From NCBI GenBank assembly GCA_033220425.1, contig CM065648.1, positions 4,960,001-5,024,000 of the forward strand: a stretch of 64,000 nucleotides of DNA, in the 5' to 3' direction. How positions within the stretch are numbered: the stretch's first letter is position 1; the number at the start of each line of letters is the position of its first letter. This DNA is from Lepraria neglecta. Its lineage: Eukaryota > Ascomycota > Lecanoromycetes > Lecanorales > Stereocaulaceae. The notes under the pieces were generated by a model. The model did not search any database, was not told the DNA's origin, and worked only from the letters and a program-made list of their open reading frames with translations. The position numbers and the translations under genes were made by a program. Below, piece by piece: positions 45,386-59,830 of the stretch.

Positions 45386-48300
45386 CTTTGAGTACCCTTA
45401 AGGATGAGTACTATACTAAGAGACCCTAGGGTATCTACCCCAAGCTCCTTAGGAGGAGGAAGCGGATAATAACGCCTAACTATTAACGAAGGACTTAGCA
45501 GATATATCAAGATAGCCTAGCCCGACTTATACTACGGAGAGAGAGATAAGCTCGAGGGATAGCTATTCTAGATATCACTTTACTTGAAGTTCCAAGGAGA
45601 CTTTATACCTATATAATAATATCCTACCTTTACTATTACTTACTTATATAGAAGAGCCTAAAAGTAGGTTAATCCGTTCCTAAAGAAGTATATAGAAGAC
45701 GACGACGAAGACGGCGAAATCAAATAATAGATAGAGAGTATAGCTATATTTAGACTCGAAATCCGCTATATATTCGGTCCGTCGAACGAAGTTAATATAG
45801 TAATATAAACTATCTAGTATATAACCTAGAAGAAATCTATATTAGAGTACTCGACTCAATTTTAGTAATATATAGTAAAGACTAACTAGGATAATAACGT
45901 ATTAATAACTATATACCGGAGAGGTCTTAAGGATAATATCAAAGATAAGCTTATAAGGTTAGGGATTATTATTAATACCCTTAATAAACTAATTAAAGAA
46001 GCGATTGAAATTAATAATAAGCTATTCGAAAGGACTATAGAGAAAAGGTATAACGGAGGAGTCGGCGGAATAGGACGCTCAAGCTTTTTCGCTAAATTAA
46101 GGAGCTATTACCTAGGATATAAAGAATACGACCCCTATAGGTATATACCTATAGAACTAGACTTCACGGAGAGTAAATAGGCCTTTAGGGGGCTAGCTAG
46201 GGGCAAGAAGTAGTAAGGGAGTAATAAGAAAATACTAAAGTATTATAGCTATAGTAAACCGGGCCACTTCGCTAGAGACTATAAGTCGAAAAATATAGTA
46301 TATCAACCGCAGCTAAATATACTAGAGAAAGTATATACCTAGGACGATATAGACGGTACGCCTAAGGAGATTCTACTAGTATAGGATAAAGTCGAAGAAG
46401 ACGTTAGTTCCTAGTATAATAGGATAATATAAGAAGAACTCGATAAAGAATCTAAAAACGGCGATAACGACTTTATAAGGAAGTTTAACGCGCGTATTAG
46501 GGAATAATATAGGAACGACCTAAATACTAAAGACGGTAGTAAGGCTTAAGAAGAAAAGTCTAAGTAGGATTAGGAAGAAAGCAAAATAGATCTAGAGTAG
46601 AAAGAAGCCCTTAGTATATTAGAAGCTAAGTAGGAAGAAATACGACTACCAAGAAGGATAATACCTGAAACTACTATATCTAAGGAAGAAGAAGAAAGCT
46701 CTAAGGAATATATATAGCTAGACTATCGGATAGATCGGAATCACCGAGGTTATAAGAGTATACTATAGGAAGAATATATATCGCTTTACTACGTATAGTA
46801 TAGTACGCCGAGGAATATAGCCAAGGGGCTAGTAAGAATACTACCCTACGGATATAGCTATTACTATAAATATTAGGAAAACGGATATCTATAGTACCTC
46901 GCGATAAAAAGAATATACTAATACTTCCTAGGACGCGATAAGGAATAGTTAAAGAGAGTTATTTACGAATTAAACAATAACCTAAGCGCTAGAGAATACT
47001 ATTTAATAGAATAGTACACCTATCTATACGATAACTACGAGAAGTATATATAGTCGAAGTCAAAGGTAGGGTTCCTACTCCTACAAGCGGGAAAAGAGTA
47101 ATCTCTTATAGCAGGGGTAGCTATAAGGAGATCAATATATTAACCCCTAAATAATATCTATATTCCGCGCAATACGATATATATATAAAGATATCGGTAA
47201 TCGTTAATAGATAGCGGACCGTTGCGATAATAGACTCTAGAGCTACTAGAAACTTTATCTCACGAGATCTAGTATAGATAACTAGAATACTAACTCGAAA
47301 GAAGTCGTAGTAATATAACCTCTAGATAGCCGATAGGTTAATACTATCAATAGGAAAGGTAAACGAAGAGATACTTTTATTACCTATTACAATTCAGCGC
47401 TACTATAAGGAGATTACCTTTAATATTATTAGGATAGCTACTTATTACGTAATTTTAGGAATATCTTAGTTAAAGGAGTATAATCTAATAATCGATTAGG
47501 CTCGAGGAGTACTCAAGATAGATTAATCTAGCAATATTACCAGGATTATAGCTATATATTAGTAGCGTTTAATAGTAGATAAGAAGTTGAACCGAAGACC
47601 GGTCGAGGTATATATTACCTTAGCTTCGTATAAGGGCGGTACTAAAAGGTAGTCTAACTCTATAATTACTAGTAAAGGTTAGTAGGATAATAAAGTAAGA
47701 GTTAGAAGAAGAACTAATATACTCTCTATCCCTCGGGAATATAGTAAATAGATATACTTATTCGAGGAAGAGACGAATATAGAAGTATTACCTAGGTACT
47801 AGCTATAGGATTATAAGATCGAACTCGAACCTAGCAAATAGCCGATATTTAGACCTATTTATATATTATTAGAAAGGGAACTTAAGGTACTTCGCGAGTA
47901 TATTAACAAGAACCTTAAAAAGGGATTTATTCGGGAATCTAAATTACTAGTAGGTTACCTAATCCTCTTTGTACTAAAGAAGGACGGAAGCCTAAGACTA
48001 TATATCGACTATTAAAAGTTAAACAATATTATAATCAAAAATAGATACCCTTTACCTAATATTAGCGAGCTATAGAATCGGCTCGGGAAAGTAAAGATAT
48101 TTACTAAACTAGATCTTAGAGGCGTATATAATCTAATTCGGATAAAAGAAGGCGAAGAATAGAAAACTGCCTTCCGAACAAGATATAGCTACTATAAGTA
48201 TCTAGTAATACTATTTAGACTCACTAACGTACTAGTAACCTGCCAAGCACTTATTAATAACGTTATACAAGTATACTTAGATCGAACAGCGATAGCGTAC

Positions 48301-50589
48301 CTCGATAATATACTAATCTACTCTAAAAATAAGGAAGAATATATTTTATATATATAGGATATCCTTAGATATCTATTATAAGCGAAACTTCTCCTTAAAC
48401 TAGAAAAGTACGAATTTTATCGATAGTCGGTAGAATTTCTAGAATTTATAGTTAGTATAGAAGGTATTAGTATAAGCCTAGAAAAGATTAAAGCTATAGC
48501 GGAATAGCCTATACTATAGGACGTCAAAGCAGTATAAAGCTTCTTAGGATTCGCTAACTTTAATAGGAAGTTTATCAAGGGCTACTCTAAGAAAGTACTA
48601 CCTCTAACGGATATTATAAAAAAGGATATTAGATTTATATAGGGAAAAGACTAATAGAAATCATTTAATATATTAAAGAAAGTATATATAGATCTACTAG
48701 TACTCTATACCTTTCAGGCCAACGAACCGGCCTGTATCGAAATAGATACCTCGGATCTTATAATTAGAGTATATCTATATTAAATAAAGGACTAGAAGTA
48801 GTACCTAGTTACCTACTATTCAAGGAAGATATTAGTAGTAGAATAGAATTATAATATATACGATAAGGAACTACTTGCTATAGTATATATATTATAGAAC
48901 TAGCGAGTATACGCAGAGAGCTACTCGGACCTAACTATCTTTATAGATTATAAGAATCTTCTTAACTTTATAATAACAAAGGAGCTAAATAGAAGATAAG
49001 TTCGATAGTTAGAGCTATTAGGATAATATAAATTCAAAATAACCTATACCCTAGGAAAGGAAAATAGTCGAGCGGATACTCTTAGTAGGCGATCGGACTA
49101 TATAGAAGAAAAGAATATTACGGAACGACCAATTCTAAAGAGAGATGCGGATAGATTACTAGTACTATACTAGGTATTAGCAGCGACCCTTTATATATTA
49201 GGACCCGATACGACTAATAGAATTATAAAGGCCTATAATAACGATATATTCGTAATAAACCTACGAAAAGATTAGTAGGATTTAGTATTACTTAAATACT
49301 AGGACAAGACCTACTTGCCTAATATATACGTTAAGGAAGTAATTAGAGATTACTACAACAACCCTTTACAAGGTTACCTAGGAGTAGCCAAGACTATAGA
49401 ACTCCTAGGACGAGGATACGTAGCGCCGAGACTTCGGACGCGCGTTAAATAATATATCAAAAAATATATCTAGTACTAGTAGAACAAGACGGCACGATAC
49501 GCCAAGTATAGATAAATATAGTTTACTCCTATACTAGAATTACTATAGGATAATATTATAATAGACTTTATAGTTAAACTACTACCTTTAAAAGATCCGG
49601 CTATATAGGATACCTTTAACTCAATTATAGTTATTATAGGTAAACTTATAAAGTATATAATTATAATACCTTTAAAGGAGATATATAAGGTAGATTAGTT
49701 AGCCTTTATACTACTCGATGAGTTAATAAGGGATTATAGTATACCAAAGTCGATAATATCCGATAGAGATAAATTATTTACTTCTAACTACTAGAAAACG
49801 CTTATAGTAGTAATTAGAACTAAACTTCGGATATTAATAGTATATTACCTATAGACTAATAGATATATAGAACGTATAAACTAGATAATAGAAGTATATT
49901 TAAGATATTATATAAACTAGAAGTAGGATAACTAGGTTTTACTACTTCCGATAGTATAACTAGCGTATAATAATAAGCGGTTAGATATAACCGGACTAAC
50001 CCTATTCTTTACTAACTATAGAAAGAATATAAATATATTTCTATAACTAAGGGAGGGATCTAATATAGAAAGAGCCTTAGTTAAGATAGGAGAGCTAAAG
50101 AATTTATATAAGGATATATAAAGGTCTATCGAGAGCTCTAATAAGAAGTTAAAGGAATAGATTAATAAGAAAAGAAAGAATATTCCTTAGCTAAAAGGGG
50201 GGGATAAAGTATACCTCCTAATAAAAAATATAAGGACGACGAGACTAAGTAAAAAACTAGATTATATTAAGGTCGGACTATTCTTAATTAAACGGTTAAA
50301 AGGACCAGTTAACTATAAACTCTAACTACTACCTGACGCTAAAGTATATCCGGTATTCTATATCTTACTCTTAGAGCTAGCGGACTCTAATATACCTCTC
50401 TAAGAAATATTTTACTATAATATTAAGGAAGAAATAGAGTTCGAGGTTAAGAGGATTCTAAATTAGATTAATTAGAAATATCTAGTTAAATAGAAAGGGT
50501 ATAACGATACCGAAAACACCTGAGAACCCCTTAAGAACCTCCGGAACTACTAGGACCTTCTATAGGAGTTCCGGGAATAATCGGGAAGG

Positions 50590-51135
50590 AGGACTAATTG
50601 GTTCCGGCTAGGAAGCCAAATTGTTCGGACGAGACGTTAAATATCTAATTATCAGGAATACTTAGGATAGACCGCTAGTCTTCTTCTAACTCCTTAATAT
50701 TCTATATCTCTCGGTCTATAATCTTCCGCTTTTTATTTTCAAGATATTTATACTATATCTAAAGGCGCGTCAGCGTAGTCTAAAGATATATAGATTCCTC
50801 TATTAATTTTCGTATATAATCCTTAAGCTCTTCGCGTGTATTTTTTAACTATAACTATACTTCCTTTCGTTCCGTCTTAATATAATATATTTCGAGGGGC
50901 AATACTATAAGGTTATATTTCCTACCGCTACCTATATAGTTAGAATATCTGTCGGACCCTATACCTATTAGGTACTATTTGCCGCTGGCAATACATCGGG
51001 AGTATAGCCGTATAATAACTTCGTTTAGCTTACTAGCTAATACTATTTAGCGGACAGTCGGTATATCTAAACGTTTAGTATATCGGGGTAGTATAAAGGA
51101 TAGATAGTTTCTCGGGACGAGAAATCTGGGAGAGG
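50590..51135 (-). other. E3 antisense reading region
   Basis: Same position, direction and order of segments as in E2 and E4: opening LVPRNYLSFIL-like block beside the polypurine tract, cysteine-motif block, coiled-coil-like stretch, acidic end. Heavily interrupted. Confidence 0.65.
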
Positions 51136-51142
51136 GAGCTAA

Positions 51143-51657
51143 TATTACAATCAGGAAACATAATCAGGGATACGCTTATAGAGCGTAGCGCCCGTTATAG
51201 TTCAAGTTAACGAGTTAGTATCCGACTCGGACAGACCCTAAAGGCTTGGCATATTAAGCGATAAGCGTAGTAGTTACAATGAGCGTAGATACGATTAGTA
51301 CGATTAGTATAATTAGGAAGGCTTAGTATATTAAACGATAAGCGCAGTAGTCGCAATAAGCGCAGATGTAATTAGTGCGATCAGTGCGATCAAGAATGCT
51401 TAGCATGGATTTCGTATGTCTATATATACGGAGCACTACTTACCATTTAGAGTATCGTGCTTAACTTCTATTTTCATCTAGTATCTACTATATACGATAG
51501 ATCTCTTAGGCTAGGCACTAAATATATATTATCTAATCATATACCAGACCCGCTTAGCATCACTTGAAGCCTGCTTTATACTCTTGTCTAGTTGTACCTC
51601 TATCCCTATTAAGAATCAATCTATATACGATATATAGCACGCAACGTGTTGGTAATA
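51143..51657 (+). repeat. E3 3' LTR
   Basis: 515 bp, equal in length and colinear with the 5' LTR; the same two-unit repeat is present. Differences are mainly C/T and G/A and so cannot be used as a clock. Confidence 0.9.
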
Positions 51658-52656
51658 CTATACTAGTAGAATTTCCTTAGACGTATTATCTATATTATCC
51701 TAGGTATATACTTTCTCTAGTATATTTAGCTACTATTAATATACTATATTTTTTAACTTGTAGTCTCTAGTAAAGTAGCCCGATTTACTATAGCTATAAT
51801 ACTTTAGTATTTTCTTACCCCTTTACTACTTCTTGCCCCTTATAGGCCCCTTAAAGGCTTACTTTCCTTTCTTCTCTATAAAGTCTAGTTCTATTAGTAT
51901 ATATCCGTAAGGGTCGCGTTCCTTATATCCTAGGTAATAGCTCTTTAATTTAGTAAAAAAGCTTAAGCGTCCTATTCCGCCGACTCCTCCGTTATACCTT
52001 TTCTCTATAGTCCTCTTAAATAGCTTATTATTAATTTCGATAGCTTCTTTAATTAACTTATCTAGGGTATTAATAATAATCCCTAATCTTATAAGTTCGT
52101 CTTTAATATTATCTTTAAGGCCTCTTCGATATATAGTTATTAATATATTATTATCCTAGTTAGTCTTTACTATATACTACTAAAACTAAGTTGAATATTC
52201 TAATATAGACTTCTTCTAAGTTAAGTGCTAAATAGTTTGTATTACTATATTGATTTTATTTGACGGGCCGAATATATAGCAGATTTCGAGTCTAAATATA
52301 GCTATACTCTCTATCTACTGCTTAATCTCGCCGTCTTTATTATTATCTTCTATATATTTCTTTAGAAATAGATTAACCTACCTTTAGGCTCTTCTACGTA
52401 AGTAAGTAATAGTAAAGGTCGGATATTATTATATAGATATAAGGTCTCCTTAAAACTTTAAGTAAAGTAATACCTAGGATAGCTATCCCTCGAGCTTATC
52501 TCTCTCTCTATAGTATAAGTCGGGCTAGACTATCTTAATATATCTGCTAAGTCCTTCGTTAACAGTTAGGCGTCGTTGTCTACTCCCTCCTAAGGAGCTT
52601 AGGGTAGGTACCTTAGGGTCTCTTAGTATAGTACTTATCCTTAAGGGTACTCAAAG

Positions 52657-53081
52657 TGTTATAAACCGTATTATATACTAACGGTTGTATTATAGATTGA
52701 TTCTTAATAGGGATAGAGGTATAGCTAATAAGAGATAAAGTAGGCTTTAATATATACTAAGCGGGTCTAGTATATAATTAGATAATATATATATTTAGTG
52801 CCTAGCCTAAGAGATCTATTATATATAGTAAAGTACTAGATATAAACCGAAGATAAGAATAAGAAGTTAAGTACGATACTCTAAGTAATAAGTAAGTACT
52901 CCTATATATAGTAATAGGAAATCCCGCCAAGCCTTCCTATTCGAACCGTTCGACGCCCGATTAGTTCGAACGCTAAGAGCCTATTTGAACTATTCGATAA
53001 CTAATTAGTTCGAACGCCAAGAGCTATACTTGCTTCTACGCGTTGCGTGTATACTTGTAGTCCCAATCTATAGTTGTAATA
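52657..53081 (-). repeat. E2 5' LTR (different U3 type)
   Basis: 425 bp; on the minus strand it starts TATTACAACTATAGATTGGG and contains a CGCAACGCGTAGAAGC stretch and two AGTTCGAA-bearing repeats near 52935-53025. Only the inner half matches the partner LTR. Confidence 0.8.
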
Positions 53082-53644
53082 TATAGCTAGGGCTTCCTTT
53101 AGACGAGTATTAACTTTATCTTTTAGTCCGTCTATTACTATCTTATCTTAGTAGCCAAGGTAGCTAGTAAGTCTATAGAATTCTATATAGAATTTATTAA
53201 ATAGTCTACTACCTTAGTATAAGCGATTATAGTCTTATTAATAGCGATTCTCTTTATTAGAGTTACTAAATAAATCTATAAGGAGAGTAATAACGAAGTA
53301 TATTTTCTAGAAGTAATTAGGGGTACTAACTCGGTAAGAAGTAATTACTACTTTCGCCTTGCCTCTAGTTCATCTAATAATATATTTAGCTTATTTAATA
53401 TCGCTAGAGAAGTAATCTATATTTATATCTAGCTTATCCTAGATATTTTAGGTCTAGCCCTTAAATTTAGGGTCTTTTCTATCGGTTAGAATTGGCGGAT
53501 TAGAATAATAAATACTTCTCTTAGTCGCTAATATAGTAGATAAAGTAGAGGTAATCTTATAACTTCTTTCCTTATAGAGGGCGTTATCTAATTAGCTAAT
53601 ATATCCTTCTAATATATATATTTAGTCCTAGAGTAGTATATTTT

Positions 53645-54044
53645 TGTTAGAACCGGATGGTTCTAATAGGACTATCGCGAAGGACAAGGGACTTCGGATA
53701 GGACAAGTTTAATCGCATACTAAAAGTTTAGATCGCATCGATTAGAATTAGGATCGTATTGATTATAGTTAGGATCGTATCGATTATAGATACTTGGCGG
53801 GAATTGCTATTGCTATATATACGAGCACTTATTTACTACTTAGAGTATTATACTTAACTTCCTATTCAATTGTTTACTATATACGATAGATCTCTTAGGC
53901 TAGACACTAAATATATATTATCTAATTATATACTAGACCCGCTTAGTATCTATTGAAGCCTATTTTATACTCTTATTAGCTACACCTCCATCTCTATTAA
54001 GAATCAATCTATAGAACTATAGTACGTAACGTTAGTTCGTAACA
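53645..54044 (+). repeat. E4 5' LTR
   Basis: 400 bp starting TGTTAGAACCGGATGG. Three units of about 22 bp (GATCGCATCGATTA-type) at about 53730-53795 precede a TATATATACGAGCAC box. Confidence 0.9.
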
Positions 54045-57000
54045 CTTTGAGTACCCTCAAGGATAAGTACTGTACTAAGAGACCCTAGGGCACCTACCCC
54101 AAGCTCCTTAGGGGGAGTAGATAGTAATAACGCCCGACGATCGACGAAGAACTTAGTAGATATATCAAGATAGCCTAGCCCGACTTATACTATAGAGAGA
54201 GAGATAAGCTCAAGGGATAGCTATCCTAGATATTATTGTATCTAAAGTTCCAAGGGGACTTAATACCTATTTAACGATACCCGACCTTTATAATTACCTA
54301 CCTACGTAGAAGAGCCCAAAAATAGATTAATCCGTTTCTAAAGAAATATATAGAAGACGACGACGAAGACGGCGAAATCAAATTATAGATAGAGAGTATA
54401 GCTATATTTAGACTCGAAATCCGCCGTATATTCGGTCCGTCGAACGAAATCAACGTAGTAATACGAACTATTCAGTACTTGACTCAGAAAAAGTCTATAT
54501 TAGAATATTCGACTCAGTTCTAATAGTACGTAGCAAAGACTAACTAGGATAATAATATATTAATAACTATATATCGAAGAGGTCTTAAGGATAATATTAA
54601 AGACGAGCTTATAAGGTCAGAGATTATTATTAATACCCTTAATAAATTAATCGAAGAAGTAATCGAAATTGACGATAAACTATTCAAAAGGACTATAGAG
54701 AAAAGGTATAATAGAGGAGTTAGCGGAATAGGATACTCAAGCTTTTTTACTAAATCGAAGAGCTACCGCCTAGGATATAAAGGAGACCGCGATCCCTACG
54801 GATATACGCCTATAGAACTAGACTTTATAGAAAAGAAAGGAAAGTAAGCCTTTAGAGGACCTACGAGGGGTAAGAAGTAGTAAAGGGGCAAGAAAATACT
54901 AAAGTGTTATAGCTATAGCAAATCGGGCCACTTCGCTAGAGACTACAAGTCGAAAAACATAGTATATCAACTATAGCTAAATGTACTAGAGAAAGTACGT
55001 ACCTAGGACGATATAGACGATACGCCTGAGGAGGACCTACTAATATAGGATAAAGTTGAAGAAGATATTAACTCCTAGTATAATAGGATAACGCAAGAAT
55101 AGTATAACTATAAATCCAAAGACGAGGACGAACTTATAGAGGATATTAACTCGTAAACTAAAGGAGATTTAGATATTAGAGACGATAGTAGTACTTATAA
55201 AGAATCGGAGTAGGATTAGAAAGACGAAGGAATAGACCTAGAGTAGAAAGAATCCCTTAGTACGTTAGAAGCTAAGTAGGAAGATATACGACCACTAAGG
55301 AAATCAATACCTAGATCTACTACGTCTAAGGAAAAAGAAGACTCTAAGGAATCACGATAGGATAATAAAGAACCGGATTATCGATAAGACCGGAACTATC
55401 GAAGATACAAGGAGTTACTATAGGAGGAATATACTACGCTTTACTATATATAGTATAATACGCCAAGAAGTTGCAGAAAAGGACTAGTAAAGAAAGCTTA
55501 CTATAGGTAAGACTTTTATTATAACTATAAAAGAAATGAATATAAATTTTATCTAGTAATAAAGAGACTTTACTAGTTCTTCCTAGGAAACAATATAGAT
55601 TAGTTAGAACGCGTCAAGAAAGAAATAATATACTATCCGTACGCAGAAAAATACTATCTAAAGGAATAGTACGCCTATTTATATAATAACTATACGGAAT
55701 ATAAGAGAGAAAAATCCGAAGTAGGATTCCTACTCCTAATATATAAGTAGATAGAATCTATATCCGGATTTCTGCAGGGAAAAGAGTAATCCCTTATAGT
55801 AGGGGTAGCTATAAGGAGATTAATATATTAACCCCTAAATAATATCTATATTCTATATAATACGATATATATATAAAAACACCGATAATTGTTAACGGGC
55901 AGCGGACCGTTACGATAATAGACTCTAGAGCTACCGGAAACTTCATTTCGCGGGACTTGGTACGATTAACGAGATTACTAACTCGAAAGAAGCTATACTA
56001 GTATAATCTTTAGATAGCCGATAGGTTAATACTATTAACAGGAAAGGTAGACGAAGAGATACTTTCGTTACCTATTATAATTCAGCGCTATTATAAGGAG
56101 ATTACCTTTGACGTTATTAGGATAGCTATCTATTATATAATTTTAGGGATACCTTAGTTAAAGAAGTACAACCTAATAATCGATTAGATAAGAGGAGTAC
56201 TCGAAATTAGATAATTTAGCCATGTTACTAAAATCGAACCTATATATCGACAGCGTACGATAATAGATGAGAAGTCGAACCGAAGACCGGTCGAGGTATA
56301 TATTACCTTAGCTTCGTATAAGGACGGTACTAAACGGTAGTTCGACTCTATAGTTACTAGTAAAGGTTAGCGGGACAAGGAAGTAAGAGTTAAAGGAAGA
56401 ACCGATATACCTTCCGTCCCTTAAAAGTATAGTAAATAGGTATACTTATTTAAGGAAGAGACGAATATAGAAGTATTATCTAGGTACTAGCTATAGGATT
56501 ATAAGATTGAACTCGAACCTAGTAAACAGCCGATATTTAGACCTATTTACGTATTATTAGAAAAGGAACTTAAAGTACTTCGCGGGTATATCGACGAGAA
56601 TCTCAAAAAGGGATTTATTCAGGAATCCAAATTACTAGTAGGTTATCCTATCCTCTTTATACTAAAGAAGGACGGAAGCTTACGACTATACGTCGACTAT
56701 TAAAAGTTAAACGATATTACTATTAAAAATAGATATCTATTACTAAAGATAGGGGAGCTATAGGATCGGCTCGGTAAAGCAAAGATATTTACCAAACTGG
56801 ATCTTAGAGGCGTATATAACTTAATTAGGATAAAAGAAGGCGAAGAATAGAAAACTACCTTCCGAACGAGATATAGCCATTACGAGTATTTAGTAATACC
56901 GTTTAGACTTACCAACGCACCAGTAATCTACCAAGCATTTATTAATAATATTATACGAGTATATTTAGATCGAATAGCGATAGCGTACCTCGATAATATA

Positions 57001-59289
57001 CTAATCTATTCTGAGAATAAGGAAGAATATATCAAGTATATATAGGATGTTATCGAATACCTATTACAAGCGAAACTTCTCCTTAAACTAGAAAAGTGCG
57101 AATTTTATCGGCAAGCGGTAGAATTCCTAGGATTTATAGTTAGTACGAAAGGTATTAGTATAAGCCTAGAAAAGATTAAAGCTATTACTAAATAGCCTAT
57201 ACTATAGAACGTCAAAGTAGTATAAAGCTTCTTAGAGTTTACTAACTTTAATAGGAAGTTTATCAAGGGCTACTCCAAGAAAGTACTACCCTTAACAGAT
57301 ATTATAAAGAAAGATATTAGGTTTATATATGGAAAAGACTAATAAGAATTATTCGACACATTAAAGAAAATATATATAGATCTACTAGTACTCTATACCT
57401 TTTAGATAAACGAGCTAGCTCATATCGAAATAGACGTATCGGATCTTGTAATCGGAGTATATCTATATTAAATAAAAGACTAGAAATAGTATCTAGTTAT
57501 CTACTATTTAAGAAAGATATTAGTAGTAGAATAGAACTATAATATATACGACAAGGAGCTACTTACTATAGTATATATATTATAAAACTGGCGAGTATAC
57601 GTAGAGAGCTACTCGGACCTAAATATCTTTATAGATTATAAGAACCTTCTTAACTTTATAATAATAAAGGAGTTAAATAGAAGATAGGTTCGATAGTTAG
57701 AACTACTAGGACAATATAAGTTCAAAATAACCTATACCCTAGGAAAAGATAATAGTCGAGTAGATACCCTTAGCAGGCAAGTAGACTATATAGAAGAAAA
57801 GAACGTTATAGAAAGACTAATCCTAAAGAGAGAAGCGGACGGATCGCTAGTACTATACTAGGTATTAGTAGCAACCCTTCGTATATTAGGACCTAATATA
57901 ACTAATAGGATCGTAAAGGCCTATAATAACGATACATTCGCAACAAACCTACGAAATAATCAGTAAGATTTAGTATTACTTAAATACCAGGATAAGACCT
58001 ACTTGCCTAATCTATACGTTGAAGAAGTAATTAGGGATTACTATAACGACCTATTACAAGGTTACCCTAGAGTATCCAAGATAATAGAACTCCTAGGACG
58101 AGGATACGCGGCACCGAAGCTTCGAGCGCGCGTTAAACAATATATTAAAGAATATATCCAGTACCAGTAGAACAAGGCGGTACAATACGCCAAGTACGGG
58201 CAAATATAGTTTACTCCCGTACCAGAGTCACTATAGGACGATATTACAATGGATTTTATAGTCAAACTACTACTATCGAAGGACCTAGCTATATAGGATA
58301 CCTTCGACTCAATTATAGTTATTATAGATAAACTAACGAAGTATATAATTATAATACCATTCAAAGAAACCTATAAGGTAGATTAGTTAGCCTTTATACT
58401 ACTCGACAAGCTAATAAGAGATTATAGTATACCCAAGTCTATAATATCCGATAGAGACAAGTTGTTTACTTCTAACTACTAGAAAACGCTAATAGTAGCG
58501 ATTAGAACTAAACTTCGGATAGTAATAGTATATTACCTACAGACTAATAGTTAGATAGAATATACAAATTAAATAATAGAAGTATACCTAAGATACTATA
58601 TAAACTAGAAGTAGAATAACTAGGTTTCACTACTTCTAATAGTATAACTAGCGTATAATAACAAGAGGTCGGATATAATAGGCCTAATACTATTCTTTGC
58701 CAACTACGGAAAGAATATAAATACATTTCTATAACCTAGAGAAGGGCCTAATACAGAAAGAGCCTTAGTAAAGGTAGAAGAGCTAAGGAATTTATATAAA
58801 GATATATAAAGATCTATTAAAGGCTCTAATAATAGGTTAAAGGAACAAGTTAATAAGAAAAGAAAGAATATTCCTCAGCTAAAAGAGGGGGATAAAATAT
58901 ACCTCCTAATAAAAAATATAAGAATAACGAGACTAAGTAAGAAACTAGATTATATTAAAGTTAGACCATTCTTAATCAAACGGATAAAAGGACCGGTTAA
59001 CTATAAACTCTAACTTCTACCTAATACTAAGGTATATTCGGTATTCTATATCTCACTCCTAGAGCTAGTAGACTCTAATATACTACTCTAAGAGATATTC
59101 TACTATAACGTTAAGGAAGAAATAGAGTACAAGGTCGAGAGGATCCTAGATAGAAGAAATTAGTTCTATCTAGTTAAATAGAAAGGGTATAATAAAATAG
59201 AAAATACCTAGAAACCTCTTAGGAACCTTGCGGGGAACTATAGGGAGTATCTATAAGAGTTCTATCGGAGATAAGAGAAGACTAGTTAA

Positions 59290-59825
59290 AACTCTTAGGG
59301 ACTTCTATCCCGCCGGGGAAATCGAACTACTCGGACGAGATATTAAATATTAGATCGCTAGGAGTAACAGGGGCATGGTCCCTTTCCAACTCCCGAATGT
59401 TTTGAATTTCCCGGTTAACTAACTTCTTCTTCTCTTCTTCTATATATTTATACTATATCTAAAGACGAGCCAGTTTAGACTACTCGCGTACTATTTCCTT
59501 TACTAGTTAATCGACCCTTTCGCAAGTAGATTTCAACTATAACCAGGTCGCCTTTCGCTCAGATTCGATACGGCGTATTTCAAGGGGTGACACCACAAGA
59601 TCGCACTTCCTACCACCGGAAACACAGCTCGAACACCGGTCGGAATCAGTACCTATAAGACATTACTTCCTAGCAGCGATACAACGGGAACAAGGACGTA
59701 TCACTACTTCGACTAATTTACTAGCTAGCTCTTTTACACGGACAGCTAGATTGGAGGATCGTTTAGTACGATAGGGTAGTATAAAGGATAGATAGTTTCT
59801 CGGGACGAGAAATCTGGAGGAGGGA
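59290..59825 (-). other. E4 antisense reading region (best preserved copy)
   Basis: Opposite strand to gag-pol, about 180 codons from the polypurine tract inward. It shows two closely spaced CxxC pairs with a further Cys after each, in a basic setting (around 59590-59665), then a Glu/Lys-rich coiled-coil-like stretch (about 59390-59570) and an acidic Phe/Pro end. A cysteine block followed by a coiled coil is the plan of fungal Zn2Cys6-type regulators, but spacing does not match that family exactly, so the call is only 'cysteine-motif protein'. It carries several interruptions. Confidence 0.65.
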
Positions 59826-59830
59826 GCTAG

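Larger units (their letters stand above)
44871..51657 (+). mobile_element. E3: Ty3/gypsy chromovirus fossil nested in E2
   Basis: LTRs 44871-45385 and 51143-51657 (both 515 bp), target duplication CTATA (44866-44870 and 51658-51662). The E2 gag region continues exactly across the insertion. Order: gag with zinc-knuckle remnant near 46245-46290, protease about 47170-47480, reverse transcriptase about 47850-48420, RNase H about 48690-49080, integrase about 49280-50300, chromodomain-like end about 50430-50540, antisense region, polypurine tract just before 51143. It has many breaks. Being inside E2, it is younger than E2. Confidence 0.9.
39686..53081 (-). mobile_element. E2: chimeric Ty3/gypsy chromovirus fossil, interrupted by E3
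   Basis: Minus-strand element occupying 39686-44870 and 51658-53081, with E3 between. From its 3' side: LTR 39686-40090, antisense region, chromodomain-like end about 40690-40800, integrase about 40870-42100, RNase H about 42150-42650, reverse transcriptase about 42830-43380, protease about 43560-44060, gag to about 52650, LTR 52657-53081. The two LTRs share only their R/U5-like half; their U3 parts are unrelated, and flanks (AGGCC and TATAG) show no target duplication. It is heavily RIP-mutated and dead. Confidence 0.8.
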
